DNA of 64,000 bases from Enoplosus armatus (taxonomy: Eukaryota > Chordata > Actinopteri > Centrarchiformes > Enoplosidae), in contig NC_092201.1 of NCBI RefSeq assembly GCF_043641665.1, forward strand, positions 561,001 through 625,000, read 5' to 3'. Shown here one piece after another: positions 12,541 to 52,395 of this stretch; position 1 is the stretch's first letter, and every line of letters begins with the position of its first letter. Both the position numbers and the translations under genes were made by a program. The notes beneath the pieces are model-generated. The model was not told the DNA's origin. It was given only the letters and a program-made list of their open reading frames with translations, and ran no database searches.

Positions 12541-12960
12541 TCTGTTTTAACCTCGTTCTTCTCTTGCCTTTTTAAGAAATCTTTATTCATATTTTAAAAA
12601 AGCAAAAACACAGTAAAACAGCCACATCCATAAAACACATATAACATACAGTAAAATATTACCAAAACATACAATACAGTTATGAAGAGGTGTTCCAGCG
12701 GCAGGGTGTGTTTCCTGTCCAGGCTCTCCTCCTCCGGAGCTCACTGAGAGTTTCTTTGGTGACTGAGTTCTTCTCTTGGTGCTCATCGCTTCAGTCACTC
12801 TCAGCCGAACCGAAGCGTCGTCGCCCGCCGATGTCGTGCTTCGCCTTCAGTTCGCCTGTCGGGAACGTATTGAATAGACTTTATGAACAGAAGCTGAGGC
12901 AGAACTTTTTAGACCTGTGGTGGAAGAAGAATTCAAATCCTCAAATTTAAGAAGCAAAAC
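12541..12960 (-). other. Possible 3' end of a minus-strand transcript
   Basis: On the minus strand AATAAA lies at 12587-12582. Upstream on that strand, about 12855-12790, is a short open stretch ending ELKAKHDIGGRRRFGSAESD then a stop. I do not recognise the peptide. It could be the last exon of an unidentified gene or of a decayed retrocopy. No upstream minus-strand exons could be found. Confidence 0.2.
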
Positions 12961-14932
12961 GACAATTTAAAAATAATATTAATATTTCAAACTATTAAAA
13001 AATGTTTACTTAATTAAGTAAAAGTGAAATGAGTCATTATGCAGATTAGCACCTTTCAGGGAAGTTACAAAATGTTTTATAAGCTGATTATATGCCTGAA
13101 AGTGAAAAGTAGTATATTTCTGTCTGAACCTGGTGGAGTAGATGTGTACATGGAGCACACATTGGAAATACCTTGTTTTTGATTTTTAATTAACGCTTTT
13201 TAAAATAAAGAAAATAACACAGCAGGGAGGACACAAGGTCATTTGTGTTATTCCTGGCTGCACATTTGTAGATTACACAGAGATGACTCATGGTTTGGTT
13301 TTAACATGGTTTGACATCTTCTGGCACTAAAATATGATAACATTTCAACAAAATAAGGGGATTCAGTATTTCTCTGCCAGAATTATTCTCCTCAAGGAGA
13401 AGGCTTAGAAACAGCATAAAGGGAAATCAGATTTATCATTAATATATTTGATAAATAAAATGTGGGGGAAATCAGAAAATCTAACTTTTTGGTGGCGAAT
13501 CAAAACAGGATGCTTTCTTTAATATTCAGCATTCATTTCAACATATGTTCAGTCAGTGTCGATGCTCTGATGCAGTTACAAACATCTTCATTTGAAAACA
13601 TTAACTCAAGGAACACTTACCAGCTTTTTTCTGAGCTTTAACTGCATCTGTCTTCCTCAGTTCGTCTCCCATGAGATTCAGTTTAAAGCTCCACAAAAAG
13701 CTAGTAAGTGGACCTTGAGTTCTTCTTCTGTTTTATTCTCTGCACTTTTATTTTCCAGATTTCATGTAATTGTCTTTTAGTTTTTCTCATGCAAAGCACG
13801 TTGTAATGTAAAGTTTATGATTATTATTATCAAATCTTGACCTATGATCAGCCTTCGATGGATTCTGCTCATGTTTGTCCAATTAAAGCCTCCAGACAAC
13901 ATGATCAAGGTGCAGAACACACCTGATTCAGACTCACTGATAGTGGCTCAGATAAGGTGAAATAACGCCCCCCCCCCCCCGTCCCTCACAGGAGCCGGGG
14001 TAAAGTCTGTGGACTGTGGACCCAAAGATCCACGGAGCATCTGATGGAGGACTGTTCACACCGTCTGTCGTTCTGGTGAGTTTCTGCCTGAAATACGACA
14101 CATTTGGGGTTTTTATCTGAAGGCTGGAGACAAATCAACGTGTCCATCAATAAAACCCGACTGACCTCGTTCACTTTCAGTAGAAATCTAAAAATGGAAG
14201 CTACTCTGCGTCGGCTCCTGAAGGAGCAGCTTCCATTTTTAGATTTCTATTTTCTCCTCCGCAGATTGATTTCTAATTTAGTTTTTTTGTTCGGTTGTTG
14301 TCAGCTGAGACAGATCTGGGACTCGGGGACGTTGTAGTGTCACATACAGTCGAAGCTGTCACTGAGACTACGTCTTCATGTCGTTTGTTCTGGAACTTGT
14401 AGAAACTCATGTAAAGGGTTCTCTGATGTTGTAACGTGGATCTGTTGTTACATAACGCCACAGACTTGCTTTTCGCCATTAAGGAAATATTGACTTTCTC
14501 CTTAATTCAGCATTTAATCAGACTCATAGTTAGACTGAATTGCCATTTGGTTCCACTTTGTTATTCCTTCGTATATGTTATATATTTATATTTGTGTTGT
14601 TTTGCTGTAATCAGTCAGCAGCAGGTGACATTTCCCTCCAGCATCGATGATCGAGGAAATCCGTTGATTTAATTAAGTCGACAGCTGCAGACGTCTCATC
14701 CACACGAGGAAACATTTTTATGGGTATTTTTCATGGAGGTTTTCTGTCTGTCCTTAATTCTGCTTCCAAAGCTCTGTTTGGACACAGCCATCCATGATGC
14801 TGCGTTCATGTCACACCTGAGTTCTCCTCATGGCTTTATCAGACGGTTTCATTTACAAGTAAAAAGCTTCAGTCCTCTTGTTTCATTCAGTAGACCAAAA
14901 CAGAACAAACTGAAATGAGAAAATATTTCATT
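12961..14932. other. Intergenic region with a hairpin
   Basis: Apart from the hairpin at 14181-14249 and a C-run at 13969-13980, nothing is recognised. Composition is AT-rich. Confidence 0.6.
14181..14249. other. Perfect 22-bp stem hairpin
   Basis: Arms 14181-14202 (TAGAAATCTAAAAATGGAAG plus CT) and 14228-14249 are exact reverse complements. The 25-base spacer contains a further 6-bp stem (GCTCCT 14214-14219 with AGGAGC 14222-14227). Size is like a pre-miRNA or a small palindromic element; no function is known. Confidence 0.85.
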
Positions 14933-15832
14933 TAAAGAGGACCTATTATGCTTTTCCTTACTTTCTGTCATATACACAGAGTTACAATGTTGGATAGTCT
15001 TATTAAACGTATGTAGAAGTAATCCCTGTGAGCCGAAAGCTCAGTCTTCAGTCTGCTCTGAACGCTCCCTTCGCTTGTCGTGTCTTACTTCCGTGAGACG
15101 TATTACGTAATAAGCCTCAGGGATGGTCATCTGCTCAGGGCACAGCAGTGACAGCACGCCCACCAAGAAGAAGGAGAAAGAAAACAAAGCCTATATCTAT
15201 ATCTATGCTCTTAGTTAGCTGACTAACCATCTGACTCTCAGAGCCCGGGACTGAAAACCTCCTCCTCCCGGCGGTCCAAAGCTCCTGTGCTGGCGGTGTA
15301 AACACCAACACTCCCCTGGTGCTCAGAGCTAACTGAGCTAACGGCAGCTACAGTTAGCAGCAGTTAGCAGTCACTTTCTAAAGCTTTCTGTCCATCAGGA
15401 AACTCCGTAAATCACAGAGAGTTGAGGCAGAGCAGCCGGAGGACATCAGAGGGAAAACCAGAACACATTTTCTCCATAAAATGATGGAGTTTCACCAAAA
15501 TCAGTGAATAAAGTTGTGTGTTTTTGTACAGTAATCAGCGAGGCCCAGTCGCCAGCAGCATCTATCGTTTTTCCAACCTACTCGTTGTCTCGTTTGTGGT
15601 CTGATAAACAGGAAGTTCATCACATTCAGTCCCCATGTCTCTATTTTCCAAGCTGAGTTACTGTTGCTGTCCTGCAGTCGACCACAGCGGCTCAGTATGA
15701 AGCGGTGCGCTGTGCTCGGGGCTCAGAGGCGTCTCCCTGCAGCCCACGAGGGGCTGGTCGGATCACAGGTTGTTCAGGTTCTGCAGTGGAAGTGTGTCAG
15801 GTGTTTATTTGGTGAACAGACCCTTTAAAGTC
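14933..15832. repeat. Dispersed repeat copy B
   Basis: Starts at TAAAGAGGACCTATTATGCT, a sequence common to many spiny-rayed fish repeats, and ends near GACCCTTTAAAG. The 15216-15360 core matches the reverse complement of the core of the copy at 4226-4830. No transposase is visible, so it is probably nonautonomous. Confidence 0.65.
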
Positions 15833-15998
15833 AGTGTTATCTCTGTGACTTCACAGACTTGTGTCAGACCCTCAGTGTCAGTTTAACATGAAGAGTGAAC
15901 AACATGTTTGTGTCCTGCAGTACGTTCGTGTGGATCTCTGCTCTCCTGCTGTGGACACCGAGGCCTTTCTGATCTCCGAGTGTAGATCCGCCGCAGCC

Positions 15999-16251
15999 AT
16001 GAGTCCTCCGGCGTCCACTCGACCCACGCAGACGCTCAGGCTGCTCGTTGCCGCTGTGCTGCTGTTGCTGACGGTGACATCACTTCCTGTGTCAGCTGTG
16101 GAACCAGAGACGTGTTTCTCCAGACAACACCAGAACGTTATTGTCAACGTCAGACAGGCCTTAAATAGACCGACGACGGCCATGGACGCTCGGGTGGTCC
16201 GGTCCGAGCGCGACTGTGTCCTCGCCTGCTGCTCAGAAGAAGTCAAGCCAG
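15999..16251 (+). CDS. mansc1: mansc1 exon 1 (signal peptide, N half of MANSC)
   Basis: Codons 1-84, phase 1 donor AAGCCAG/GTGAGA. Confidence 0.9.
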
Positions 16252-18973
16252 GTGAGATGAACTGGACTGTTGATCATGACAAGTCTGGGTTCAAGGGCCA
16301 GAGAAGTCTCATGAAGCCTGTTGTAACCATAACGTGATGAACATCAAGACCAACATCATGTAGTCGAAGACTGATAGACATCAGCTGATATTAGCTTGTT
16401 GCAGATAAGTTCTCATTTAGAAAATGTGTCTCTATTACGTAGACAACATTAGCGCTGTTGACCAAACTGTCCTGACCTTGCTGACCTTTGAGGAAACAGA
16501 GAGTCCAAAATGGTGGCCGGTTTCATATTAGCTGTGTCAGTTATTTAACCCTGACTTGCTGACAGCTGGACTCGTTGTGGTTCATGGTCAGCATCTTGAC
16601 CCCTGAGACATGAGGTTCTCCGGGATTAACTGTGTTGACTTATGGTCTGGTGGACTGGTTGTTTAAAGGTGATTTGTTTTTTCTCTTTTGGAGCTAAGCT
16701 AGCAGTTTCCTCCTGTTTTTCAGTATTTGTGCTAAGCTAGGCTAAATTTGTCATGGTACAACACTGGTTAGCAAGAAACAGCTACCATAACATCAGCTAG
16801 CTACATACAGGTAGTATATATTGGAAATGCTGTTTGTAGTTTTGTAGCATAAAATCAACCAGCTAATAACACCTAACATAGCATTGATTATGCTAGCTGT
16901 TTTGTGGCTACGCTAGCTGTTTCACCCTGCTTCCAGCCTTTGTGCTAAAGACTGAACTCGTCTCTGGACACAGAGAGATATCTATTTTCTCCATCTGTGT
17001 ATCTTTTCCAGAGACTCTGGCAACGTTTCTTTAGTATACACTACACTTCCGTTAGCTTCGTCCCTAAGGGAGCCAACAACAAGCCTCGAGGTACATTTTG
17101 GGATCCAGTCTAGACGTCGGCCTTTGAAAACAGGCGGCGATGTGAGAGCTTTACTTAGAAATCTGCTTTCATTTCTGTGAACATCAAACAGATATTTTAG
17201 AAGCTCCTGATCTCACCAGTTAAAACTTGGTCACATTATACAATTAGACGGATATTTGACTGAAAATCTAATCAGAGAATGAAGATGATTGTGTTACTTC
17301 AATAAACTGACGTTTCAGGGAGGAAAACACCAGACGTAACATGGTTTAGCACAGACAGACACAGTCTGTCAAAATCAGTACGTCTGTACATCATGACACC
17401 TTGTTGTGTTTCTAAAGGTGCCAAATGCAACATGGCTGTGTTCAACGCCGAAAAACACGGCGGCGATGACAACTGCTTCCTGTTCCACTGTCAGACAGAG
17501 CAGGACTGTCCTCTGATGAAGGCTCAGGACGGCATCAACACCTACGACATCTACAAAGGTAAATTCTGCTTGGGTGAGTTCACGTCCAATCGTCCTCACC
17601 TCGCAGTTAGCTTCAGTTTTATTGGATGAGGTTTGAGACGCCCATCACTACTGACATCACCTCAGTACAGTGGAGGAGAATCGGTGTGGTTTGAGGCCCC
17701 TGAAGGATCAGTCCGGATCGATGGATGTACGTAGGCAGCTGTTTGCTAACATGTTAGCATCTGCTACTTTATAAGCTGATAATATGTCAGCTTGTTGTGA
17801 AGTTCAACTGCCCCCTGCTGGCCAAAGCACACAGTAACACATCTTTTACATTTCACTCTGTCTTCCTCCTGCACAGGAGTGATTCATCCAACCACGGTGA
17901 GACCTGTGGCCATGACGACCACCACAGAACAAACCACCACCACCCTGGCCCCAACTACACTAACAACCACACAACCCTCCACCACTACAACCACCACACA
18001 AAGTACAACAATGCCACCCCCCACCACCACAACAACCACAACCTCTGCACCAACCACATCACCAACCACCACCACCACCACGCAGGCTCCCGCCACCACA
18101 GCAGCACCTCCACCCATCATCATCATCGCCACGATGCCTCCGATAACTGCAGCACCCCCCACCACCACCACCACCACAACTACAACTACAACTACGACAA
18201 CAGCAGCTTCTACAACCACTACCACCAAAAAGACAAACAAAACCAGCAAAAAGCAAAATAAAACGTCCAAGAAAGCAAAGCTTCATCCTGTCAGCACCAC
18301 CACAACCACCCAGCCGACTCTGAGCTCCACCACATCACTTCCTGTTGTAACGGCCAGCAAAGAGGCTGCACCAAGAACTACTGACCAACCACCGCCCAAC
18401 ACTGAAACTACCACTACTACTACTGCAACTACAACACCTACTACTACTACTACAACTCCCACTCCTACTACCACCAGCACTACTACGACTACTCCTACCA
18501 CTACTACGACTACTCCTACTACTACTACAACTACTCCTACTACTACTACGACTACTCCTCCTCCACCTACTACAACCACCACTACTACTACTCCTACCAC
18601 TACTCCTACCACTACTACTACTCCTACCACGACTACAACTACTCCTCTTCCTACCACCACTCTAACTACAACAACAACTACAACTACCACCCCCACTGAT
18701 TCGTCCACCATGAGGACGACTCCAGCAGCCAGTCTGGTCATCGTCCCCAAAGGCGCTGTCCAGTCCGACCACCCCCTCCAGAACTCGAGCGTCGGCCGGG
18801 GGAACGCGGTGGTGGCGCGGGGGGCGGTGAAGAGCGGCGTGGTGGCGTTCATGGTGCTGGGGCTCGCCGTGCTCACGCTGGCCCTTGCCGTCGGCGGCCG
18901 CAAGGCGTTGGAGTCCTTCGACAGACGCCACTACACAAGACTGGAGCTCAACGACTTGCACTATGAGGTGTGA
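15999..18973 (+). CDS. mansc1: MANSC domain-containing protein 1, 3 coding exons
   Basis: Joined from 15999-16251, 17418-17558 and 17877-18973, giving 496 residues (human about 431). Residues 1-33 are a signal peptide with a Leu/Val-rich core (LLVAAVLLLLTVTSLPVSA). About 38-130 form a MANSC domain with its cysteines (ETCFS, DCVLACC, AKCNM, NCFLFHC, DCPL). Residues 143 to about 410 are a Thr/Pro-rich mucin-like stalk, probably heavily O-glycosylated. A membrane segment (VVAFMVLGLAVLTLALAVGG) follows, then a short tail ending YTRLELNDLHYEV. The protein is predicted to be a type I cell-surface protein; its function is poorly known. The upstream in-frame start at 15861 is not preferred because the signal peptide begins at 15999. 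The position just upstream of lrp6 matches the human arrangement and supports the call. Confidence 0.92.
16252..17417 (+). repeat. mansc1: mansc1 intron 1 with GCTAAGCTAGC repeat
   Basis: About 16690-16960 carries GCTAAGCTAG and GCTAGCTGTTT words of a dispersed fish repeat also seen at 27055-27130 and, reverse-complemented, at 46625-46695 and 51525-51565. No coding. Confidence 0.6.
17418..17558 (+). CDS. mansc1: mansc1 exon 2 (C half of MANSC)
   Basis: Starts after TTTCTAAAG and ends before GTAAATTC in phase 1. Encodes GAKCNMAVFNAEKHGGDDNC and the rest of the domain. Confidence 0.92.
17559..17876 (+). other. mansc1: mansc1 intron 2
   Basis: 318-base intron; no feature recognised. Confidence 0.8.
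17877..18973 (+). CDS. mansc1: mansc1 exon 3 (mucin stalk, membrane segment, tail)
   Basis: Starts after CCTGCACAG; stop TGA at 18971-18973. Dominated by Thr codons up to about 18700, then ordinary sequence for the membrane segment and tail. Confidence 0.92.
17925..18695 (+). repeat. mansc1: Coding ACC/ACT trinucleotide repeat (poly-Thr)
   Basis: Mostly ACN codons with CCN interspersed, giving PTTTTTT-like units, densest at 18400-18690. The units look like a variable-number repeat. It also creates long antisense poly-Val frames that are not genes. Confidence 0.9.
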
Positions 18974-21900
18974 GGAAGGACAAACTCTTCACAGGTCTTT
19001 GATTTTTATGACAGAAGCTCAGAAGGACAGAAAGGAAGACATACTATGAGTTCATTTAAGATTGTTAATGTTCATCTGATAACATTTTAATTTTAAAACA
19101 AAGTTACACAATAATGGAAGGGGCGTAGAGAATACTCCATTCTGATTGGCCAGAGGGTGTTTGAGGGTGTGTGTTTATTTTGAAATAACCACACAGCTCT
19201 GGCATAGTGTCCTCAGTTTATTGTTATTTGGCATTGTGAGTAAATAAGATTTTGGCAAGTGGCTGTGGTATAAGAAGGATAACGCACTCAGGCCTGTGCA
19301 GTTATGGAAAATAATGAACTGTATGAGGACAAAGCCTTCTGTAGCCTCTGCGTCTGGCATCATCTTCCAATAGGTGTGGGCGACATTGAATTATCTGAAA
19401 AATACACGGTCACAAAGCTGAAAACAGGTTTCATTGAACAGTCATTTTGGAGATTCATGGATTTTCATGGACAGCGCTGATATGTACTTTTATATCGAGA
19501 TATATTGTGATACAGTAAAGTTAATGGGATACTGTATCTGTTGCTCATGACAAATCAAGAATAATATAAAAATCAAATATTACCATAAATGAACACTGAA
19601 CACTGAGATATTAAAAGGAGAACTACCACAGAATAAACATTACAGGAAATGTATATTGGCCACCCTTCATTTTTAATAACAGCAGAGTTTGTCAGGTACG
19701 ATCAGGTGTGAATCTCTTCTGGCTCTGTTGGAAACACAAAGACTTTTAAAGAGTTCAGGACTGTTTGACTCTGACCTTTTTCGGTCATGATCACTTTTGG
19801 ACAGAGCTGTAGACGTCAGACTCGACTTGAGACTTGATTTGGTTCAAATGACTAATAATAATTTGTTTTAATTGCATACTGACTTTTAAAAATGTGGTCA
19901 GAATTTTTTCAGAATTTGAACCAAAATCTGAGAATTCTGACTTTTTTCTCAGAATGTTTTTCTGAGCCCCCAAAAATCTTTTTTCTTTACATTTTAAAAA
20001 AGTTAATACATGAGTTAATGTAATAATTTGCAATCTTGTGCACAAAAGATTTTAAAAATCATCTGAATTCAGGACTTCTAATTCACAGAATTCAACCAGG
20101 AATCTGAAACTTTTCTTAGAAGTCTTGACTTTTGTCTTCTTTTTGACTTTTATCTCGAAATTATGTCGTTTGTCAGTTTTGTCCTCAATTCTGACTTTTT
20201 CTCAAATTCTCATGTTCATTTTGAAGTCTATGGCAGTGTGTTGCTGCCACTGTGACAAAAGATACATGCTCAGTTTCTTGTTATAACATTAAAAGTTTCT
20301 TTTTTACATTTTTTAACAAACAACATATCACTTTATTTATGTTAAACTTAATAACCCCGTTATGACACAAAATTTCTCATAAGTTGTTAAAATAAGAAAG
20401 ATTCAGTCAATGCCTGAATGAGAAAATAATGAGAAAAGTTTCTTGTTTTAATGAGTCATGAGATCATTTGATTTTGGGTAATAACGTGTGAGTTTCGTGA
20501 TATAACAAGATAAAATATTTTATAATATTAAATGTTTCATAAATAATGTATTAGTAATGAGAAAAGGTCATAATAACATGAAAATATCAAGTTATAATCT
20601 CAGATCAACTGAAAGAAACTTTAATAACAAACTGAGCTTTTTTTTTTAGTGTTGGCAGCATTATGCTACCGTACAGTCTGACTTTATCCTCAAAACTTTG
20701 ACTTTTCTCTTAATTCTGACGTTATGGTTTTAATCACATACTGACTTTAGTTTATGTTCTTGTAAAGCTGAGAAGGGGTCAGAGCGTGAGTTCAGAAAGT
20801 CTTCATCACCTGTTTAACCTCCTGCTGATCAGCTCATTCAGTCCTGGTCCTGTTGACTGCAGAGAAACCTTCAGCTGGAAAACAAAGAACAAACAAACAG
20901 CAATATTTTTATTCCCTGAATCTCAGGAAGCCTCTGGAGCTACTGTAGAGAAACACTGGACTGTACGAGCGGACACAGATGTATATGTACATTAGGCCTT
21001 CTGGTTTCGAGGCCTTCTTCGCCATGGGGTTAATTAACCCTTTGTGTATAAGACGTACACCTGCATGTCTTTTTACTTCCACATGCTTCAGCCATACGAG
21101 CCTGTGACTGCTTCTTCAATCACCAACTCACTCTAGATGTCGGACTCACTCTCTCACTGTGTTGTTTTTGTATTTTGTCCACATTTTCTTTCACATGTGG
21201 ATAAAGATTTAAACGAAGGATGCAATTCTTTGGAAATCGATGCACTATTGTGTTTTTGATAAATATGATATGCTTCTTTTTAAATATTAGATTGTTTTTC
21301 ATAGGTAAGAGTTCACTGGCCGCGCACTATTTTCCTATAATAAGTACATTTGTATTGGATGTCAGAGGCTGCTGCAGCGACAGCTCACCAGCAGGTGGCA
21401 GCAGCAGCCTGATGGAGCTCCTGCAGACTCTGAGCTGAAGGCCTGAAGCTGCACTGTTCACTTGTTTTCACCTCTATTGCTTTGGTTTTTACAGTGTCTA
21501 ATTAATTACATCGATGGAAATAGTTTGGTCTTGTTTTGTGAAGTGATGCTTTTGCATAAGTTTGGAATTTGATGTTTTGTTCTTGTAAGGATTAAAAAAT
21601 GTGATTTTTGAATGTGTTGTCGTTGTTTTCCTGAGTTGTGTCTCTGTGGGAAGATAAACCTCAGCCACATTAATGTGTTGATTTGATAAAAGAGGGAGAA
21701 TTATGACCTCCAGATGTCTCTCATAAAGCTGAGCTGATGGCGGCTTGTTTATTTCAAGTTTTTTAAACTTCAAACGGGTTCGGGTTAACCCTAACCGAAT
21801 TCAGGTTGGCTTCCTTCACATGAAATATCTGTTGATCAGTGGAACGGAAGGTGATTGGGGGCAATGTAGAGAGGAAATATTTCCATTATTCTTATCCATA

Positions 21901-22800
21901 TTTTCTGACTGTTTTCTCAAAACTTTGACTTTTATTTCAGAATTCAGTTTTTTGACTTTACTGTTCTTCTGATAATTAAGGCGATCTGAAACTCTTGACT
22001 CAGACTCTTGAATAAGAGAAAAAAATACAATTCTGAGAAAAACAACTTTTTTCTTTAAATGTAATCTGTAAATAATAATAATAATAATAATAATAATAAT
22101 TCATAATGTATTCTGACTCTTTCCCCCCTAACGTTTAGGGTCCAGATCAGAATAAGATGCTGACAATTAGTTGACTTTGTTTGGACTCAGACTTTGTTCT
22201 CTACGTGTAATGTATTAAATTCAGATTTTATATTGTCGTGATATTTCCTGTGATTTCGTTTGAAGAATCAGAATCATGACACTCTCTCAGTCCTCATGAT
22301 AATCTGCAAATCTGACTCTCTGATCAGAACTTTCTCAGACTTTTGACTTATTTTTGATCAAAATGATGGATTTAATGTTATTCTGACTGTTTTCTCTGAA
22401 CTTCACCATTAATCTCAAATGAATTTAGGAGTTTAGTTTCATTCGGCTCTCATTACCTTCATCAGGTGGACAAGCCTGTGGAGTTTGACTCCATCGATCC
22501 ACAGTTTTTCTGTATTTGATTTAGACTCCAGACTGTCAGTAAAAGGGGAGAAAGGGGGACTTATTTCCGTGTGAACTGCTCTCAGAGGACCCCCAGCACT
22601 CAGGGTGTGTGCCTGCTGCTGGTGTGAACTCTCTCTCGGTGATAAACTAGTCCCGCAGGAATGTGCGTGTAAACTGAACTTCGGTTCGTGCGGCAGCTCG
22701 CGTCTCTGATCCAGGATCCGGGACGTGTTCGCTTCCTCTGTAGCAGCAGCTGAACGGGCAGGCTGCGGGGCGTTTTCCGTGTTGTAACATTATCTTTGGC
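18974..22800. other. Intergenic region mansc1 to lrp6
   Basis: Begins with the mansc1 3' UTR; a candidate AATAAA is at 19632. About 19110-19380 looks like a transposon relic (TATAAGAAGGATAACGCACT). 19850-20230, 20690-20760 and 21890-22400 are degenerate TTCTGACTTTTTTCTCAGAA-type repeats. An (AAT)n tract lies at 22072-22101. No gene recognised. Confidence 0.55.
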
Positions 22801-23157
22801 TCGAGAGCATGAAATCAGAACAACAATAGAAAGCAGCGGAGCCGAGGAGCGAGGTGGCGGTGGAGGAGGAGGAGGAGGTAGTGGAGGTGGAGGAGGAGGC
22901 GGGGGGAGCAGCTTCCTCACAGCGGAAGGAGACGACGGATCTCCTGCAGGACAATGTGAGACACAGAGAGTTGATCCAACGCAGTTAGCAAGAAGCCAGC
23001 CAGCCAGGATGGAAGCGGGGATCATTTAACGTCTCTCGTAGCTCAGTCACAACCCGAGTACTGTTGGAAATCCGCGTTTTGTCCCGAGGAAGCGGCCGCA
23101 GCGATGGGAATCCTGCGCTGAGAGAGAGCGGCGGCAGGGCCAAGAAACGGGAGGAAG
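22801..23157 (+). promoter_or_regulatory. lrp6: lrp6 5' UTR/promoter region with GGA repeat and upstream ATGs
   Basis: A G-rich GGA/GGC repeat at 22851-22910 can form G-quadruplexes. Upstream ATGs open very short frames at 22809-22829, 22954-22959 (ATG directly followed by TGA), 23009-23029 and 23104-23121. If transcribed they could dampen translation of lrp6. The transcription start is not visible. Confidence 0.5.
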
Positions 23158-51914
<28,757 letters not shown>

Positions 51915-52324
51915 GCCAGACCCCCAGAGCCCCCCCTCGCCACAGCTCCGCCCCCTCACTGTAAATAGCAATTGTGCATATATGAGGTCAAAAATGGGAA
52001 AGAGAGACTGATGAGAGGAGGAGGAGGAGGAGGAGGAGGAGGACAAAAGGAAAAAAAAGAGAACCGGGAGCTGCAGAACATTTGTACATTGAAAAAGAGA
52101 AAAGCATATTTATATATTTTCTATACAGTGTTTACTGATGATGCCATAGAGGTTTGTATTAAGAAATTTGTACATTTTTTTAAGAAAAGGTTTTATTAAA
52201 ATCATCACAAATATAAGTTGCCTTAAAGCAGAAAAGAGGCCGAAGGACAAAAAGCACACGATGGAAACGGGACGTTTTAACTTATCTGATGCCAAATATG
52301 AGAAACATCAACCAGGAGAAGAGC

Positions 52325-52395
52325 TCCCCCCGGAGGCTCCGCCCGGCCGCTGCCCCGCCCCGCCCCGCCCGGCGGCCATCTTGTCTGTAGTTACC
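52325..52395 (-). promoter_or_regulatory. GC-box/YY1-like cluster in lrp6 3' region
   Basis: On the minus strand CAAGATGGCCGCC is followed by repeated GGGGCGGGGC. This YY1-site plus GC-box arrangement is typical of TATA-less promoters, here antisense to lrp6. Evidence is motif-level only. Confidence 0.3.

Noticed and set aside
15861..15998. Upstream in-frame Met extension of mansc1
   Set aside because: It would bury the signal peptide 46 residues inside the protein; the ATG at 15999 starts it properly.
17797..18261. His/Asn-rich + strand frame
   Set aside because: Frame-shifted shadow of the same repeat; the real frame gives the MANSC1 stalk and membrane segment.
17884..18903. Long minus-strand poly-Val and Gly/Cys open frames
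   Set aside because: They are the antisense of the mansc1 Thr repeat and have no family likeness.
22796..23029. 77-residue Gly-rich frame before lrp6
   Set aside because: It opens with TTG rather than ATG and reflects the GGA repeat; real ATGs here give only micro-frames.
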